DNA of 32,004 nt from a bacterium. Lineage in GTDB: Bacteria > Babelota > Babeliae > Babelales > Vermiphilaceae. Shown here piece after piece: positions 1 through 9,164 of the stretch (positions are counted from its first letter, which is position 1; every line of letters begins with the position of its first letter). The stretch spans positions 1-32,004 of the forward strand of contig JAKAUA010000086.1 in the NCBI GenBank assembly GCA_021827875.1, given 5' to 3'. The notes below the pieces were generated by a model. That model saw only the letters and a list, made by a program, of their open reading frames with translations. It did not search any database and had not been told where the DNA came from. The position numbers and the translations under genes are program-made.

Positions 1-45
1 TCTTCGCAAATGCCTTTCAGGCTTTGCTCACATCCAGACTAGCGG

Positions 46-91
46 ATGGCCATTCATCCCCGGCTTTGAAAAGCCAGGGTTTTCTGGCCAT
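46..91. repeat. Strong stem-loop: ATGGCCA(46-52)/TGGCCAT(85-91) outer stem, GGCTTT-GA-AAAGCC (62-75) inner stem
   Basis: Perfect 7-bp outer and 6-bp inner inverted repeats read directly; upstream of the ORF at 118. Confidence 0.6.
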
Positions 92-117
92 TGGAATAAT
101 TTAAAAGGGATTAATAG

Positions 118-615
118 ATGCTTAAACAGATATTTTATACGGCTTTACTATCATGCATAGCGCACACCTTCTCTGCTGACATTAGCTCAGAGATCAAACT
201 GAGAAATACTTCTAATATTCCAACTCTTATTAAGATGTACGATAAGAATCTTATAGATTCTATCAATAATGCAAATGCGATACTTGCACAAATGGGTGAA
301 ATATATCTTAGAATTTATCTACGCGATGACCAAAAAGGAATCAAGGATTTTTATGCTGTTAGAGTCCCTTTACTTGCATCTATAGGCGACTTAGTAGGCA
401 GTTTAAAAAAAGAAATTTCTGCAAAAAAATCGGATACGTTTCGGTTGTACCCATGGTGTACACCTCTGGCAAAACGCGTTGTAATTATGCCTGTAGAAGA
501 AATAGTAGAATGTGCTCCAGCTACAAGAAACACTCCTGCGATGAAAGCTAATAATACTATTCTCAATGCCATTCAGGAAAACAAAACAATCAGTTTTACA
601 TTGGAAAAAGAATAA
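118..615 (+). CDS. Hypothetical exported protein (signal peptide MLKQIFYTALLSCIAHTFSA)
   Basis: ORF 165 aa, N-terminal hydrophobic signal peptide, followed by strong terminator. Confidence 0.7.
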   Translation: MLKQIFYTALLSCIAHTFSADISSEIKLRNTSNIPTLIKMYDKNLIDSINNANAILAQMGEIYLRIYLRDDQKGIKDFYAVRVPLLASIGDLVGSLKKEISAKKSDTFRLYPWCTPLAKRVVIMPVEEIVECAPATRNTPAMKANNTILNAIQENKTISFTLEKE

Positions 616-630
616 AGACCAATAATTAAA

Positions 631-660
631 AAACGGGCGACTTTTTTTGGTCGCCCGTTT
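631..660. terminator. Bidirectional rho-independent terminator
   Basis: aaacgggcgac-tttttttg-gtcgcccgttt perfect 11-bp stem between convergent genes. Confidence 0.85.
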
Positions 661-671
661 TCACTTTTCTA

Positions 672-1619
672 CTATTGTTCAAACATCTTTTTAATTGCTG
701 CCACCGGCCCCATTAATGATGTTGCCTCATAAGGCAGCATAATCATCTTGTTATCTTTGCCCTTAGTCATTTCCGGCAATACTTTCATGTATTCCATAGC
801 AATTAAATAAGGCATTGGGTCACCATGCGGAACTGATTGCTGAATCATTTTAATCGCCTCAGCTTCTGCTTGCGCAATTTTTAAACGTGCTTCAGCTTCA
901 CCCTGTGCACGTAATATATTGGACTCTTGTACACCTTCAGCCTCAAGAATTGCCGCGCGCTTTTTACCTTCTGCTTCTAAGATAGCGGCACGACGGTCAC
1001 GCTCTGCACGCATCTGTTTTTCCATCGCATTGCGAATATCTGACGGAGGATTAACTTCTTGCAGCTCAACGCGGTTGACCTTAACGCCCCACTTATCAGT
1101 CGCTTCGTCAAGAATAAGACGTAGCTTTTCATTAATTGCATCGCGAGAGACTAGTGATTCATCCAAATCCAAAGATCCAATCACATTACGCAAAGTCGTT
1201 TGCGTCAGTTTTTCGATCGCTTCCGGCAAGTTAGAGACCTCATATACTGCAGCGCGAGGGTCGGTAATTTGGTAATATAACAATGCATTAATTTCCATCG
1301 TCACGTTATCTTTGGTAATCACATTTTGCTTAGGAAAGTCATATACAGACTCACGCAAGTCAATACGACTGAGTACTTGAGTAGAACGATAATAACGGCG
1401 CCCGTCAGCATCGCTTCTCACATAACTCCATGCAACCTGGCGCATACTATCAATAAATGGCACAACAAAATGAATACCGGGATTTAATATACGGTCAAAT
1501 TTACCCAGCCGCTCAATAATAACTGTTTCTGCTTGGCGAACCAAAACAATCGCCTTTGCAACAAAAATTAATAAAAAGAGCGCGGCCAATGCAAAAAGAC
1601 CGAAGAAAATAGTAACCAT
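672..1619 (-). CDS. SPFH/band-7 domain protein (stomatin/paraslipin, QmcA-like)
   Basis: VVIIERLGKFDRILNPGIHFVVPFID..., KQNVITKDNVTMEINALLYYQITDP, C-terminal EAEGKKRAAILEAEG coiled coil; adjacent nfeD-like gene. Confidence 0.92.
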   Translation of the reverse strand: MVTIFFGLFALAALFLLIFVAKAIVLVRQAETVIIERLGKFDRILNPGIHFVVPFIDSMRQVAWSYVRSDADGRRYYRSTQVLSRIDLRESVYDFPKQNVITKDNVTMEINALLYYQITDPRAAVYEVSNLPEAIEKLTQTTLRNVIGSLDLDESLVSRDAINEKLRLILDEATDKWGVKVNRVELQEVNPPSDIRNAMEKQMRAERDRRAAILEAEGKKRAAILEAEGVQESNILRAQGEAEARLKIAQAEAEAIKMIQQSVPHGDPMPYLIAMEYMKVLPEMTKGKDNKMIMLPYEATSLMGPVAAIKKMFEQ

Positions 1620-1643
1620 GAAATGGCCCTTTCAACTAAAAAA

Positions 1644-2093
1644 TTACTCGATTTCTTTTACGACAAGGTGCGCGCCGCGCACGTGCACAACAAGCACCGC
1701 GACACCTGAGTTGATCGCCTCACCGCTCAGCGATCGGGCAGTCCAAACTTCACCTTCAACTTTTACCAGCCCTGTAGCAGGCGGTCTAATGGGCTCAAGA
1801 ACCTGTCCTTTTTTACCTTCAAGCGCATAGACATTGGTTCTGACATGATTATCATGCAATCGCTTTGCAAAGCGGCTCAACAATTCAAAAGCTATGCAGG
1901 ATACGATCAAGAATGCCGTACATTGCCATGCAATTGCAACATCAAAAAATGCTAATAGCGCACAAAAAAGGCTTGATAATGAAAATGAAAGGAAAAAGAA
2001 AAGACCCGGATGACCAACTTCTAAGATGAGAAACAGCAATGCGACGCTGATCCACAGGAATAATGCATTGATTATCATGAGAAGTGCCCCCAT
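1644..2093 (-). CDS. NfeD-family membrane protein (short form, OB-fold C-terminal domain)
   Basis: N-terminal TM helices, 'GKKGQVLEPIRPPATGLVKVEGEVWTARS...I..G..V.VV.V.G..LVVK' typical NfeD C-domain; upstream of stomatin gene. Confidence 0.85.
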   Translation of the reverse strand: MGALLMIINALFLWISVALLFLILEVGHPGLFFFLSFSLSSLFCALLAFFDVAIAWQCTAFLIVSCIAFELLSRFAKRLHDNHVRTNVYALEGKKGQVLEPIRPPATGLVKVEGEVWTARSLSGEAINSGVAVLVVHVRGAHLVVKEIE

Positions 2094-2234
2094 CAGACGA
2101 ATATGTTTTATTTACAAGAATAAGTGTAGCTTATAACTATTTTTTTTCAATCAGAGATTATAAATAATTGCATAACGAGCACAAAATAGAGTATCTCATA
2201 AGAAGTAGGGTAGGGCTTTTGTAAGGGTGAGTAG

Positions 2235-3221
2235 ATGAAGCAATCTGCTGTTCATTATGTATTGCTAGGTGCAATGATAGTTGTGTTACCGGGATGCCAT
2301 TTTGAGCATAACGTGATTCGTCGCGTATGCATTACTAAAAAATATGATTCTCTCGCCACCGAGCTTGATGTTGATGCATATGATTCTGATATCTTCAGCG
2401 CACATGTTGGACAAGAACCAAGAACAATTACCATATGGATTCATGGCACGCAGTTTTATGCCCATGATCAGATACTTTTTCATGAATTGTTTAAAGAACA
2501 AGCATGCTTAAAACATTTCACCGCTATTCCACAAGGCTGCGATTTAAGAGAAACAGCCCATGTGTTAATTACCAGCGCCCCCTCTATTTTTGCAGCAGAA
2601 GATTTCTATATTTTTGGCTGGTCGGGCTCCCTGAGTTTTTCAGCACGCCAAGAAGCGTCAAAAAACCTCTATTCAGAAATACAAAAGCTTCAAAAAGAAT
2701 ATGTACTCGCCTATGGTCAACTACCACTTATTAGGATTGTCTCGCATAGCCATGGTGGCAATGTTGTTCTGGGCATGGCAAAACTCAATTCTGCAGATCA
2801 ACCCTCTTTTTGTGTTGACCAATTAATCATGCTCGCCTGTCCGGTACAAGAGCATACCAAGCATAATATTAAACATGCGATGTTCAAACAGACTTATTCA
2901 CTCTATTCTCGCCTGGATATCATGCAGATTATTGACCCACAAGGACTCTATGGCCCTGAGGGCATATGGCGCACGGCATTTTTATCAGAGCGGCGCTTTC
3001 CTTCTGATAAGCGCGTTCATCAAATGAAAATTCGCATGAATAAACGTGCTATAACACATCACGAATTTATTTTGCCCACCTTTTTAGAACAACTGGCTAT
3101 TGTTATCAATGAGATCGATATTTGGCAACGACAAAAATCATTTGATGCATACAAAATTAGGGGCATTCGGCATCTTATTTCGATAGAAACCAAAGGCAGG
3201 CGACCACGCATTATCGCCTGA
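2235..3221 (+). CDS. Putative lipoprotein with alpha/beta-hydrolase (lipase-like) fold
   Basis: Lipobox-like LPGC; WIHGT oxyanion motif; SHSHGGN nucleophile elbow; conserved D and H in paralog alignment with 3351..4355. Confidence 0.7.
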   Translation: MKQSAVHYVLLGAMIVVLPGCHFEHNVIRRVCITKKYDSLATELDVDAYDSDIFSAHVGQEPRTITIWIHGTQFYAHDQILFHELFKEQACLKHFTAIPQGCDLRETAHVLITSAPSIFAAEDFYIFGWSGSLSFSARQEASKNLYSEIQKLQKEYVLAYGQLPLIRIVSHSHGGNVVLGMAKLNSADQPSFCVDQLIMLACPVQEHTKHNIKHAMFKQTYSLYSRLDIMQIIDPQGLYGPEGIWRTAFLSERRFPSDKRVHQMKIRMNKRAITHHEFILPTFLEQLAIVINEIDIWQRQKSFDAYKIRGIRHLISIETKGRRPRIIA

Positions 3222-3257
3222 TTATCAGAGAGAAAACTCAAGGAAGGCGAACCTGTC

Positions 3258-3307
3258 CCGCCGTAGTAAGCGAGCGAAGCGAGACACGAAGGCGGATTGC
3301 TTTTTTT
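3258..3307 (+). terminator. Hairpin CCGCC...GGCGG followed by T-run; possible terminator made from a REP-like intergenic element
   Basis: ccgcc (3258-3262)/ggcgg (3291-3295), internal gcgagcgaagcgag, then attgcttttttt. Confidence 0.45.
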
Positions 3308-3350
3308 GCCATATTTCATATACTTATATCAATAACACATGGAAATTTAA

Positions 3351-4355
3351 ATGTGGAGATTTTTAATAATGTTGCCAATTAGAAAATTTATAGGTTTGCT
3401 CGGTATATCCCTGCTCGTATTAACGGGCTGTAAAATGCCATTTAGAAGCAAAAATGTCCAACTCAATACCGCTCTAGACGGTATTGATGCCATCATAGAA
3501 CCAGTAAAGCCGGCACCTCAGGTTACTGTCTGGATTCATGGAACACACCTGACCCCCAAAGCAGTAATGCCCAACTTCTTCCACAGAGAAATAGGATTAC
3601 ACTCTGCCTTATCTTATGCAGATCGCTATCACTTACGTAAAATAGCTGAAAACTTTAATACACAAGATTCGGAACTCTATCCATTAGAAAACTTCTATAT
3701 TTTTGGCTGGAATGGGAAACTCAGTTTTGTAGAACGACAACGTGAAGCCCAAGAGCTCTATTATGAACTTATGAATCTACACGATCTCTATTATGACAAA
3801 TATGGTGTCGCGCCCCACATACGCCTGATTACTCACAGCCATGGCGGTAATGTTGCCCTCAATCTGGCACGCGTTAAAGAAAACAATCATCCCCTGATAA
3901 TATCAGAACTTGTCATGCTCGCCTGCCCTGTTCAAGCGGAAACCATGCATTTAGTATCTGACCCGTTCTTTAAGAAGGTTTATTCCTTCTATTCCAATGT
4001 GGATATCATGCAGGTGATTGACCCTCAAGGACTGTACCGCAACAATGAAACGCCGGCCAATACTCTTTTTTCTAAGCGTCTTTTCCCCCAACACCCACAT
4101 GTGTATCAGATAAAGACTAAATTCGGCAAACGTGGCCTTGCTCATATAGAGTTTCTCTTGCTTAAATTCTTGTGCCATGTACCGGCTATTCTACAAGAAG
4201 TTAATGGGCTTGAGTGTGTTGCCGACAATTGCTTTGCCGTATCTATAACACAAGGCAAAACGCACGCAGCGCGAAGAAAGAAGAACAGTCCAAGCTTTAC
4301 ACTAACTGCCGAACAGCTGCTACAATCGCCTGCGCATCAATCTGCTCATAATTAA
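3351..4355 (+). CDS. Putative lipoprotein with alpha/beta-hydrolase (lipase-like) fold, tandem paralog of previous gene
   Basis: Lipobox LTGC; WIHGTH; THSHGGN; shared ENFYIFGW, LVMLACPVQ, DIMQVIDPQGLY, RLFP blocks with 2235..3221. Confidence 0.7.
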   Translation: MWRFLIMLPIRKFIGLLGISLLVLTGCKMPFRSKNVQLNTALDGIDAIIEPVKPAPQVTVWIHGTHLTPKAVMPNFFHREIGLHSALSYADRYHLRKIAENFNTQDSELYPLENFYIFGWNGKLSFVERQREAQELYYELMNLHDLYYDKYGVAPHIRLITHSHGGNVALNLARVKENNHPLIISELVMLACPVQAETMHLVSDPFFKKVYSFYSNVDIMQVIDPQGLYRNNETPANTLFSKRLFPQHPHVYQIKTKFGKRGLAHIEFLLLKFLCHVPAILQEVNGLECVADNCFAVSITQGKTHAARRKKNSPSFTLTAEQLLQSPAHQSAHN

Positions 4356-6201
4356 GGAGCTCGGCAGGTGTGCCTGAATGCGGCAACTTTGTGACCGCCA
4401 AGCAGGTAATGGAGATATCCGTATCTTTTAATGCATAGACCACAGCCTCGCCAAGTCCACCTTCAAGATGATGATCCTCTACGGTAATTACTCGTTTTCC
4501 TGCCTTCAATGCTACTTCTTGCACAGTTTTGCTGTCTAATGGCTTAATACTATAGAGATCAATAACCGCGATTGAGATACCTTCTTTGGCAAGTTGATCA
4601 TATGCCTTAAGCGCCTCAAACAAGGTAACTCCTGCCCCAATCACACAGACCTTATCTGCATCACTGCTACGCACAACCTTACAACCACCTATGACAAACG
4701 TTTCTGTCATATCATAAATCACCGGAGTATCCATGCGTGTCGTACGTAAATACGCTATGCCTTGAGTATATTCAACCATGCAATTTACTAATTGCGTAGT
4801 GCTCACGGCATCTGATGGATACAATACCGTAGAATTGGGCACGGTACGCATAAATGCAATATCTTCAAGCGCCATTTGTGACGCACCATCTTGGCCGATA
4901 GAAACACCGGCATGAGAACCAACTAAACGTAGATTTGATTCTGCAATAGCTGCCATACGCACTTGATCCGCCGCACGAGAAAAAAATGCGCCAAAAGTTG
5001 ATATAAAAGGCACGACACCACGTCTTTCAAAACCAACGCCCATATCTACCATGTTTTGCTCAGCAATAAAACATTGTACAAAACGATCCGGATACTTTTC
5101 TCCAAAGATATCTGCATACGTTGAATTGGCAACATCAGCATCTAACGCCACAATTCTTTCGCAGACTGACAGATCGGATGCTAATGCACGGCCATAGGCT
5201 TTGCGCGTAGCAACAAGCTCACCTTTTTTATACACAATTACATGAGGCTCAAAGTTAGGGCATCCCTTCTCTTCTTTTGCCTCAGGGTCTGATGGCAACT
5301 GTGGTTGCCAGTTTATATTGGCAACATTGTACCCGGCAGCAAAAGCAAAAAATGATTTAAGTTCTGCTAAAATTGCCGGCAATTCTTCTTTTTTAAACGC
5401 CTTACCATGAAAGCCTTCTTTGTCTGCGACTTCGCTTACACCATAGCCTTTAATTGTCTTCGCTATAATTACCGTCGGGTGCAGATGATCACTTGCATCG
5501 CGCGCTTTATCAAGTGCCGACATAATTTGTTGCATATCGTGTCCATCGATTACCAGAGCCTTCCAACCAAATGCAGCAAATTTATCTGCATACCGTTGTG
5601 CGTGGTGACCATGCATTGTTTCACTACTTTGTCCCAAGCGATTACAATCAACTAATCCGATTAAATTATATAATTTATAAAAAGATGCTATTTCTGCCGC
5701 TTCCCAAATAGAACCTTCGGCAAGTTCGCCATCGCCCATGACCACATAGGTATTAAAAGGAGTGTTAAAGCGCTGTGAATAGAGCGCCATACCGGCACCT
5801 ATAGATAAGCCATTACCAAGTGACCCTGTCGCTGCTTCTGTATATTTAAAACGCGGCGTAGGATGCCCTTCAAGTGGCGATTGCAAGGTACGATATTTTA
5901 ATAATGCATCTTGATCCACTTTGCCAAGTTCGGCCCAAGCACCATACAATAGTGGTGATGCATGTCCTTTAGATAAAATAAAACGATCATTGGTGGGACA
6001 ATGGAAATTGTCCGGATTATAATGCATAGCATAAAAAAAAAGTGCCGCAACAAGATCTGCTGCTGATAGGCATGATGTTGGATGTCCCGAACCTGCTTCT
6101 GATGTCATTTGCAAAGAATGTACGCGAAGTTTGTAAGCTTTATTCTCTAAAAAAATTTTAATCTGTTGCTTATTCACTGCCCCTGTCTCCTTTTTTGACA
6201 T
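4297..6201 (-). CDS. tkt: Transketolase
   Basis: Full-length 634 aa; SGHPTSCLSAADLVAALFF, GDGELAEGSIWEA, FIAEQNMVDMGVG, VGSHAGVSIGQDGASQMALEDIA. Confidence 0.95.
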   Translation of the reverse strand: MSKKETGAVNKQQIKIFLENKAYKLRVHSLQMTSEAGSGHPTSCLSAADLVAALFFYAMHYNPDNFHCPTNDRFILSKGHASPLLYGAWAELGKVDQDALLKYRTLQSPLEGHPTPRFKYTEAATGSLGNGLSIGAGMALYSQRFNTPFNTYVVMGDGELAEGSIWEAAEIASFYKLYNLIGLVDCNRLGQSSETMHGHHAQRYADKFAAFGWKALVIDGHDMQQIMSALDKARDASDHLHPTVIIAKTIKGYGVSEVADKEGFHGKAFKKEELPAILAELKSFFAFAAGYNVANINWQPQLPSDPEAKEEKGCPNFEPHVIVYKKGELVATRKAYGRALASDLSVCERIVALDADVANSTYADIFGEKYPDRFVQCFIAEQNMVDMGVGFERRGVVPFISTFGAFFSRAADQVRMAAIAESNLRLVGSHAGVSIGQDGASQMALEDIAFMRTVPNSTVLYPSDAVSTTQLVNCMVEYTQGIAYLRTTRMDTPVIYDMTETFVIGGCKVVRSSDADKVCVIGAGVTLFEALKAYDQLAKEGISIAVIDLYSIKPLDSKTVQEVALKAGKRVITVEDHHLEGGLGEAVVYALKDTDISITCLAVTKLPHSGTPAELLNYEQIDAQAIVAAVRQLV

Positions 6202-6281
6202 AGGAAAGGTTATAAATATTGTTTTTTACGCTAACAACAGATAATAAAAATGGCAAGAATATCAACATCAATAAAATTCTT

Positions 6282-6319
6282 ATTATGCTATTGCACGCTA
6301 CTGCATGCAATAGCATAAT
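6282..6319. repeat. Perfect 14-bp inverted repeat with 10-nt loop
   Basis: attatgctattgca (6282-6295) / tgcaatagcataat (6306-6319). Confidence 0.8.
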
Positions 6320-6412
6320 TCAAAAAAACAACAACTACATCGTGTTACGACGAATTTCTATCGAAGGCAAAATTGTCTTCCATCGCTCATTATCAACAGC
6401 TTTATAATTCAT

Positions 6413-6757
6413 TCAATCAGTCACACAATCAGTTAAAAAATTATAGCAACGTACATATTCCTTTGCATCATCATACTGCGCCGCACGTCCCATTAATACA
6501 ACTACTCGGGCAAAATTAATGCGCTCATCATCAGAAAGAGAAAAGTTTTTTATCACGGTTGAAAAATCTTCTGTTAAATCTTCTTCGGACACGTGAGTAA
6601 AATATTCTTGTGCCTCTTTATAGAAGCAATTTTCATAAATAGTACCCGAACTGCTCGTGCTACTTGTGCTGTTTGATTCATCACCGTTGCCATCGCTGTC
6701 CATACCACTCATTGTTGCACAAATAATTAGACTCAAAAGAAATAGCCATCTTTTCAT
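6413..6757 (-). CDS. Hypothetical small exported protein, Ser/Thr-rich linker after signal peptide
   Basis: MKRWLFLLSLIICATMSGMDSDGNGDESNSTSSTSSSG... Confidence 0.6.
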   Translation of the reverse strand: MKRWLFLLSLIICATMSGMDSDGNGDESNSTSSTSSSGTIYENCFYKEAQEYFTHVSEEDLTEDFSTVIKNFSLSDDERINFARVVVLMGRAAQYDDAKEYVRCYNFLTDCVTD

Positions 6758-6783
6758 AATGTTTTCCCCCTTTATTTTAATTA

Positions 6784-6815
6784 CAAAAAAAACGCTTAGC
6801 TTTTTATGCTAAGCG
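6784..6815 (-). terminator. Rho-independent terminator for the minus-strand small basic protein gene
   Basis: cgcttagc (6793-6800)/gctaagcg (6808-6815), followed on minus strand by T-run (6785-6792). Confidence 0.75.
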
Positions 6816-6830
6816 CTTTAATATTTGTTT

Positions 6831-7010
6831 TTATTTTGCTTTTCTATGTTTATTTTCTGTGGCTCGCCATTCTTCACCATGAGATGAATGTCTCGCTTTA
6901 CTACGATTTTCTGCACCGCGGCTTATATTGTTATGGTTTGAATGGCCATACATACGACGCCATTCATCTTGCAATTTCTTTGGCATACCATGTGTAATAC
7001 GTTTCTTCAT
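6831..7010 (-). CDS. Small highly basic, His/Lys/Arg-rich hypothetical protein (59 aa, MKKRITHGMPKK...)
   Basis: GGAGGA Shine-Dalgarno 4 nt upstream of ATG at 7010 on minus strand; terminator immediately downstream; start trimmed from 7022. Confidence 0.65.
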   Translation of the reverse strand: MKKRITHGMPKKLQDEWRRMYGHSNHNNISRGAENRSKARHSSHGEEWRATENKHRKAK

Positions 7011-7362
7011 AGGATCCTCCATTTTTGTTCAAAATAAAATAGAGTAGCAAGACAAGACTTTATAACCATCAATACTTTACAGCATCGGGAAAATCCCATC
7101 CGGCTACTCAATTTTTCAAAAAAGACGCGTGATTACATTATCGATTTTCAGCAAACCGTATAACAAACTGAAACGCCTTATTTTCAATTATTATTTTAAT
7201 TCATTTTTGAATTAAAAATCAATAAAAAATAATAAAACGAATTACACAAAAACCCGCATACCCACAAATTGTTTGAAAAACAGGTTTGGCCTCTATAAAC
7301 TAGAGTTATTAGCTATAAAAAAAAGGAAAAATAATTCAAAAATTAAGGGGGATGGAGTAATT

Positions 7363-8172
7363 ATGAAAACAAAATGTATAACTATTCTTTGTTGTCTAAC
7401 GATGGGTATTGTGGCCTCAGAAGAACAAACATGGTCTGCATGCTTTGAACAAAAAAAATTAGATGAAACGACGTATAAAGAAGTGGGCAGCGCCCTTGCT
7501 ATCTGTTTATCGCAATACAAACAAGACTTTGATCTTTTTTCTGACGCCAAATTGTGGCTCATAAAACAAAAAAGTTATCGCGAATCTTTTAATAAAGGGA
7601 CATTAGATATAGAAAAATACAATAAGATTTTTCGATTCTACAATGTTACTAATCTGTCACTACCTTATACAGAAAAAAGGAGTGCTCCATTCTACAGAGA
7701 GTATAGTAGAATCGCCTCTTCACTTTTTCGCTTACGTTTTGAAAAAATAATTGGTCTTCGTCAAGATGAAAAAGGCTTTGAAAAACAATTTAAAACTATT
7801 CCTTCTATCATTGAATTAGCGGTGCACATAGATGCAATATCTTCCCTAGCACAAGCTGTTCTCATGGCATTAGAACAAAAAACAAAACCACTCTCTCCTC
7901 TGACCTTTGAATATTATCGAGTTCAAATGCCAATAAAACAATATTCTCTTTTGTCATTAAGTTCTTCTGAGTCATCACAATCATTTGCTTCTTCTACATC
8001 TTCACAAATTTCTTCTAATTCTTTTGATCAGTCACCACCACAGCCATGTAACAGAAGATCTGTAATGTCTGACGATTATTCTGATACTACCATAAGATGC
8101 GATACGCCCGATTCAACTTCAGAAGAATCTGAAGGGTCTCGTGTAAGCAGCCCCATATTTGAACTAGATTAA
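7363..8172 (+). CDS. Hypothetical exported protein with Ser-rich C-terminal region
   Basis: Internal start MKTKCITILCCLTMGIVASEEQ gives a signal peptide and has GGGGGATGGAG SD upstream; ORF extends to 7273 without signal. Confidence 0.65.
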   Translation: MKTKCITILCCLTMGIVASEEQTWSACFEQKKLDETTYKEVGSALAICLSQYKQDFDLFSDAKLWLIKQKSYRESFNKGTLDIEKYNKIFRFYNVTNLSLPYTEKRSAPFYREYSRIASSLFRLRFEKIIGLRQDEKGFEKQFKTIPSIIELAVHIDAISSLAQAVLMALEQKTKPLSPLTFEYYRVQMPIKQYSLLSLSSSESSQSFASSTSSQISSNSFDQSPPQPCNRRSVMSDDYSDTTIRCDTPDSTSEESEGSRVSSPIFELD

Positions 8173-8185
8173 AGGAAAAACCCTT

Positions 8186-9016
8186 ATGAACATAAAACAT
8201 CTCGCATTGTTATGCCTCACGCTCACTCAAATAGCACAATGCACATATGACAGAGAATATCTACCCACAACAAATTCTTATATCGCTCCAGATGAGGAAC
8301 AAGATTTTCAAGAGATCAAATTTATATATATTGATAGTTCTCCGGATCTAAAACAACTTACACTGCACATTATCGGTGCCGTTAAAGATAGCGCAGTAAA
8401 GGGCATTATTCTCCTTATTAATTGCCGCGGCGGCGGTATGACAACTTTTAGCATGCTTCATGATACTATCAAAAAGGCATGTCAATTTAAGCCTATTGTA
8501 GCGGTGGTAACCCATGCGGTATCAGGTGGCTATCTTATTGCCGGCGCGGCAGACTATATTATTGCACATAGCTGTTCAGAAGTGGGCAGTATAGGGGTTA
8601 TTATGGAGCTCAAACATTTCAAAAATGCGTGTCTGGTTGGTGATAATATTGAAGCCGAATACAACTCTATCCTCTTTAAAGCCGGTGAATTTAAAGATGT
8701 TTATCAGAGCTACGGCCGTGGCGAACTCTCTGAAAAAGAGCAAAACTATCTTCAAAAAGGAGTGAATGATGCCTATGATGCCGTGGTAGCTCTCGTAGCA
8801 GAAGATAGGGGCCTTAATAAAGAAGAAGCCGATATCTGGGCAAATGCCAAAGAATTCATGTCGCATGAGGCGCTTGAATTAGGATTAATCGATCAAATCG
8901 GCACCTTATTTGATGCAGAAGAGAAAATAATGGAACTTATACAAACCAAGAGATACAGATCATATCCTGATTATAAAATAAAATATTCCTTCTGTTCTGA
9001 TAATGATGTTTTTTAG
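8186..9016 (+). CDS. Exported S49 family (SppA-like) serine peptidase
   Basis: VKGIILLINCRGGG, AVSGGYLIAGAADYIIA..GSIGV (Ser), KAGEFKDVYQ..LSEKEQ (Lys) SppA signatures; signal peptide. Confidence 0.85.
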   Translation: MNIKHLALLCLTLTQIAQCTYDREYLPTTNSYIAPDEEQDFQEIKFIYIDSSPDLKQLTLHIIGAVKDSAVKGIILLINCRGGGMTTFSMLHDTIKKACQFKPIVAVVTHAVSGGYLIAGAADYIIAHSCSEVGSIGVIMELKHFKNACLVGDNIEAEYNSILFKAGEFKDVYQSYGRGELSEKEQNYLQKGVNDAYDAVVALVAEDRGLNKEEADIWANAKEFMSHEALELGLIDQIGTLFDAEEKIMELIQTKRYRSYPDYKIKYSFCSDNDVF

Positions 9017-9040
9017 AATTTTTCTTACCAAATAAATTAG

Positions 9041-9062
9041 GGGGGGACAAAATAGTCCTCCC
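9041..9062. terminator. GC-rich hairpin downstream of S49 gene (no clear T-run)
   Basis: ggggggac (9041-9048)/gtcctccc (9055-9062). Confidence 0.4.
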
Positions 9063-9164
9063 GATTACCCAGCCAAAATACCCTCCAAGAAAAAATTCCT
9101 CACTACCCCACATCGGCTTTACTAAAAATTATAACAATTTTTCTTCTCATGAATTGTTTTCAAT

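Noticed and set aside
919-1275. 118-aa plus-strand ORF
   Set aside because: Fully antisense to the well-supported SPFH gene; Ser/Arg-rich shadow ORF.
6219-6407. 62-aa plus-strand ORF between tkt and 6413
   Set aside because: No SD, spans the 14-bp inverted repeat, low-complexity Asn/Ile translation.
7273-7362. N-terminal 30 codons of the 7273..8172 ORF
   Set aside because: Lys-rich extension without SD; internal ATG at 7363 gives a signal peptide and strong SD.
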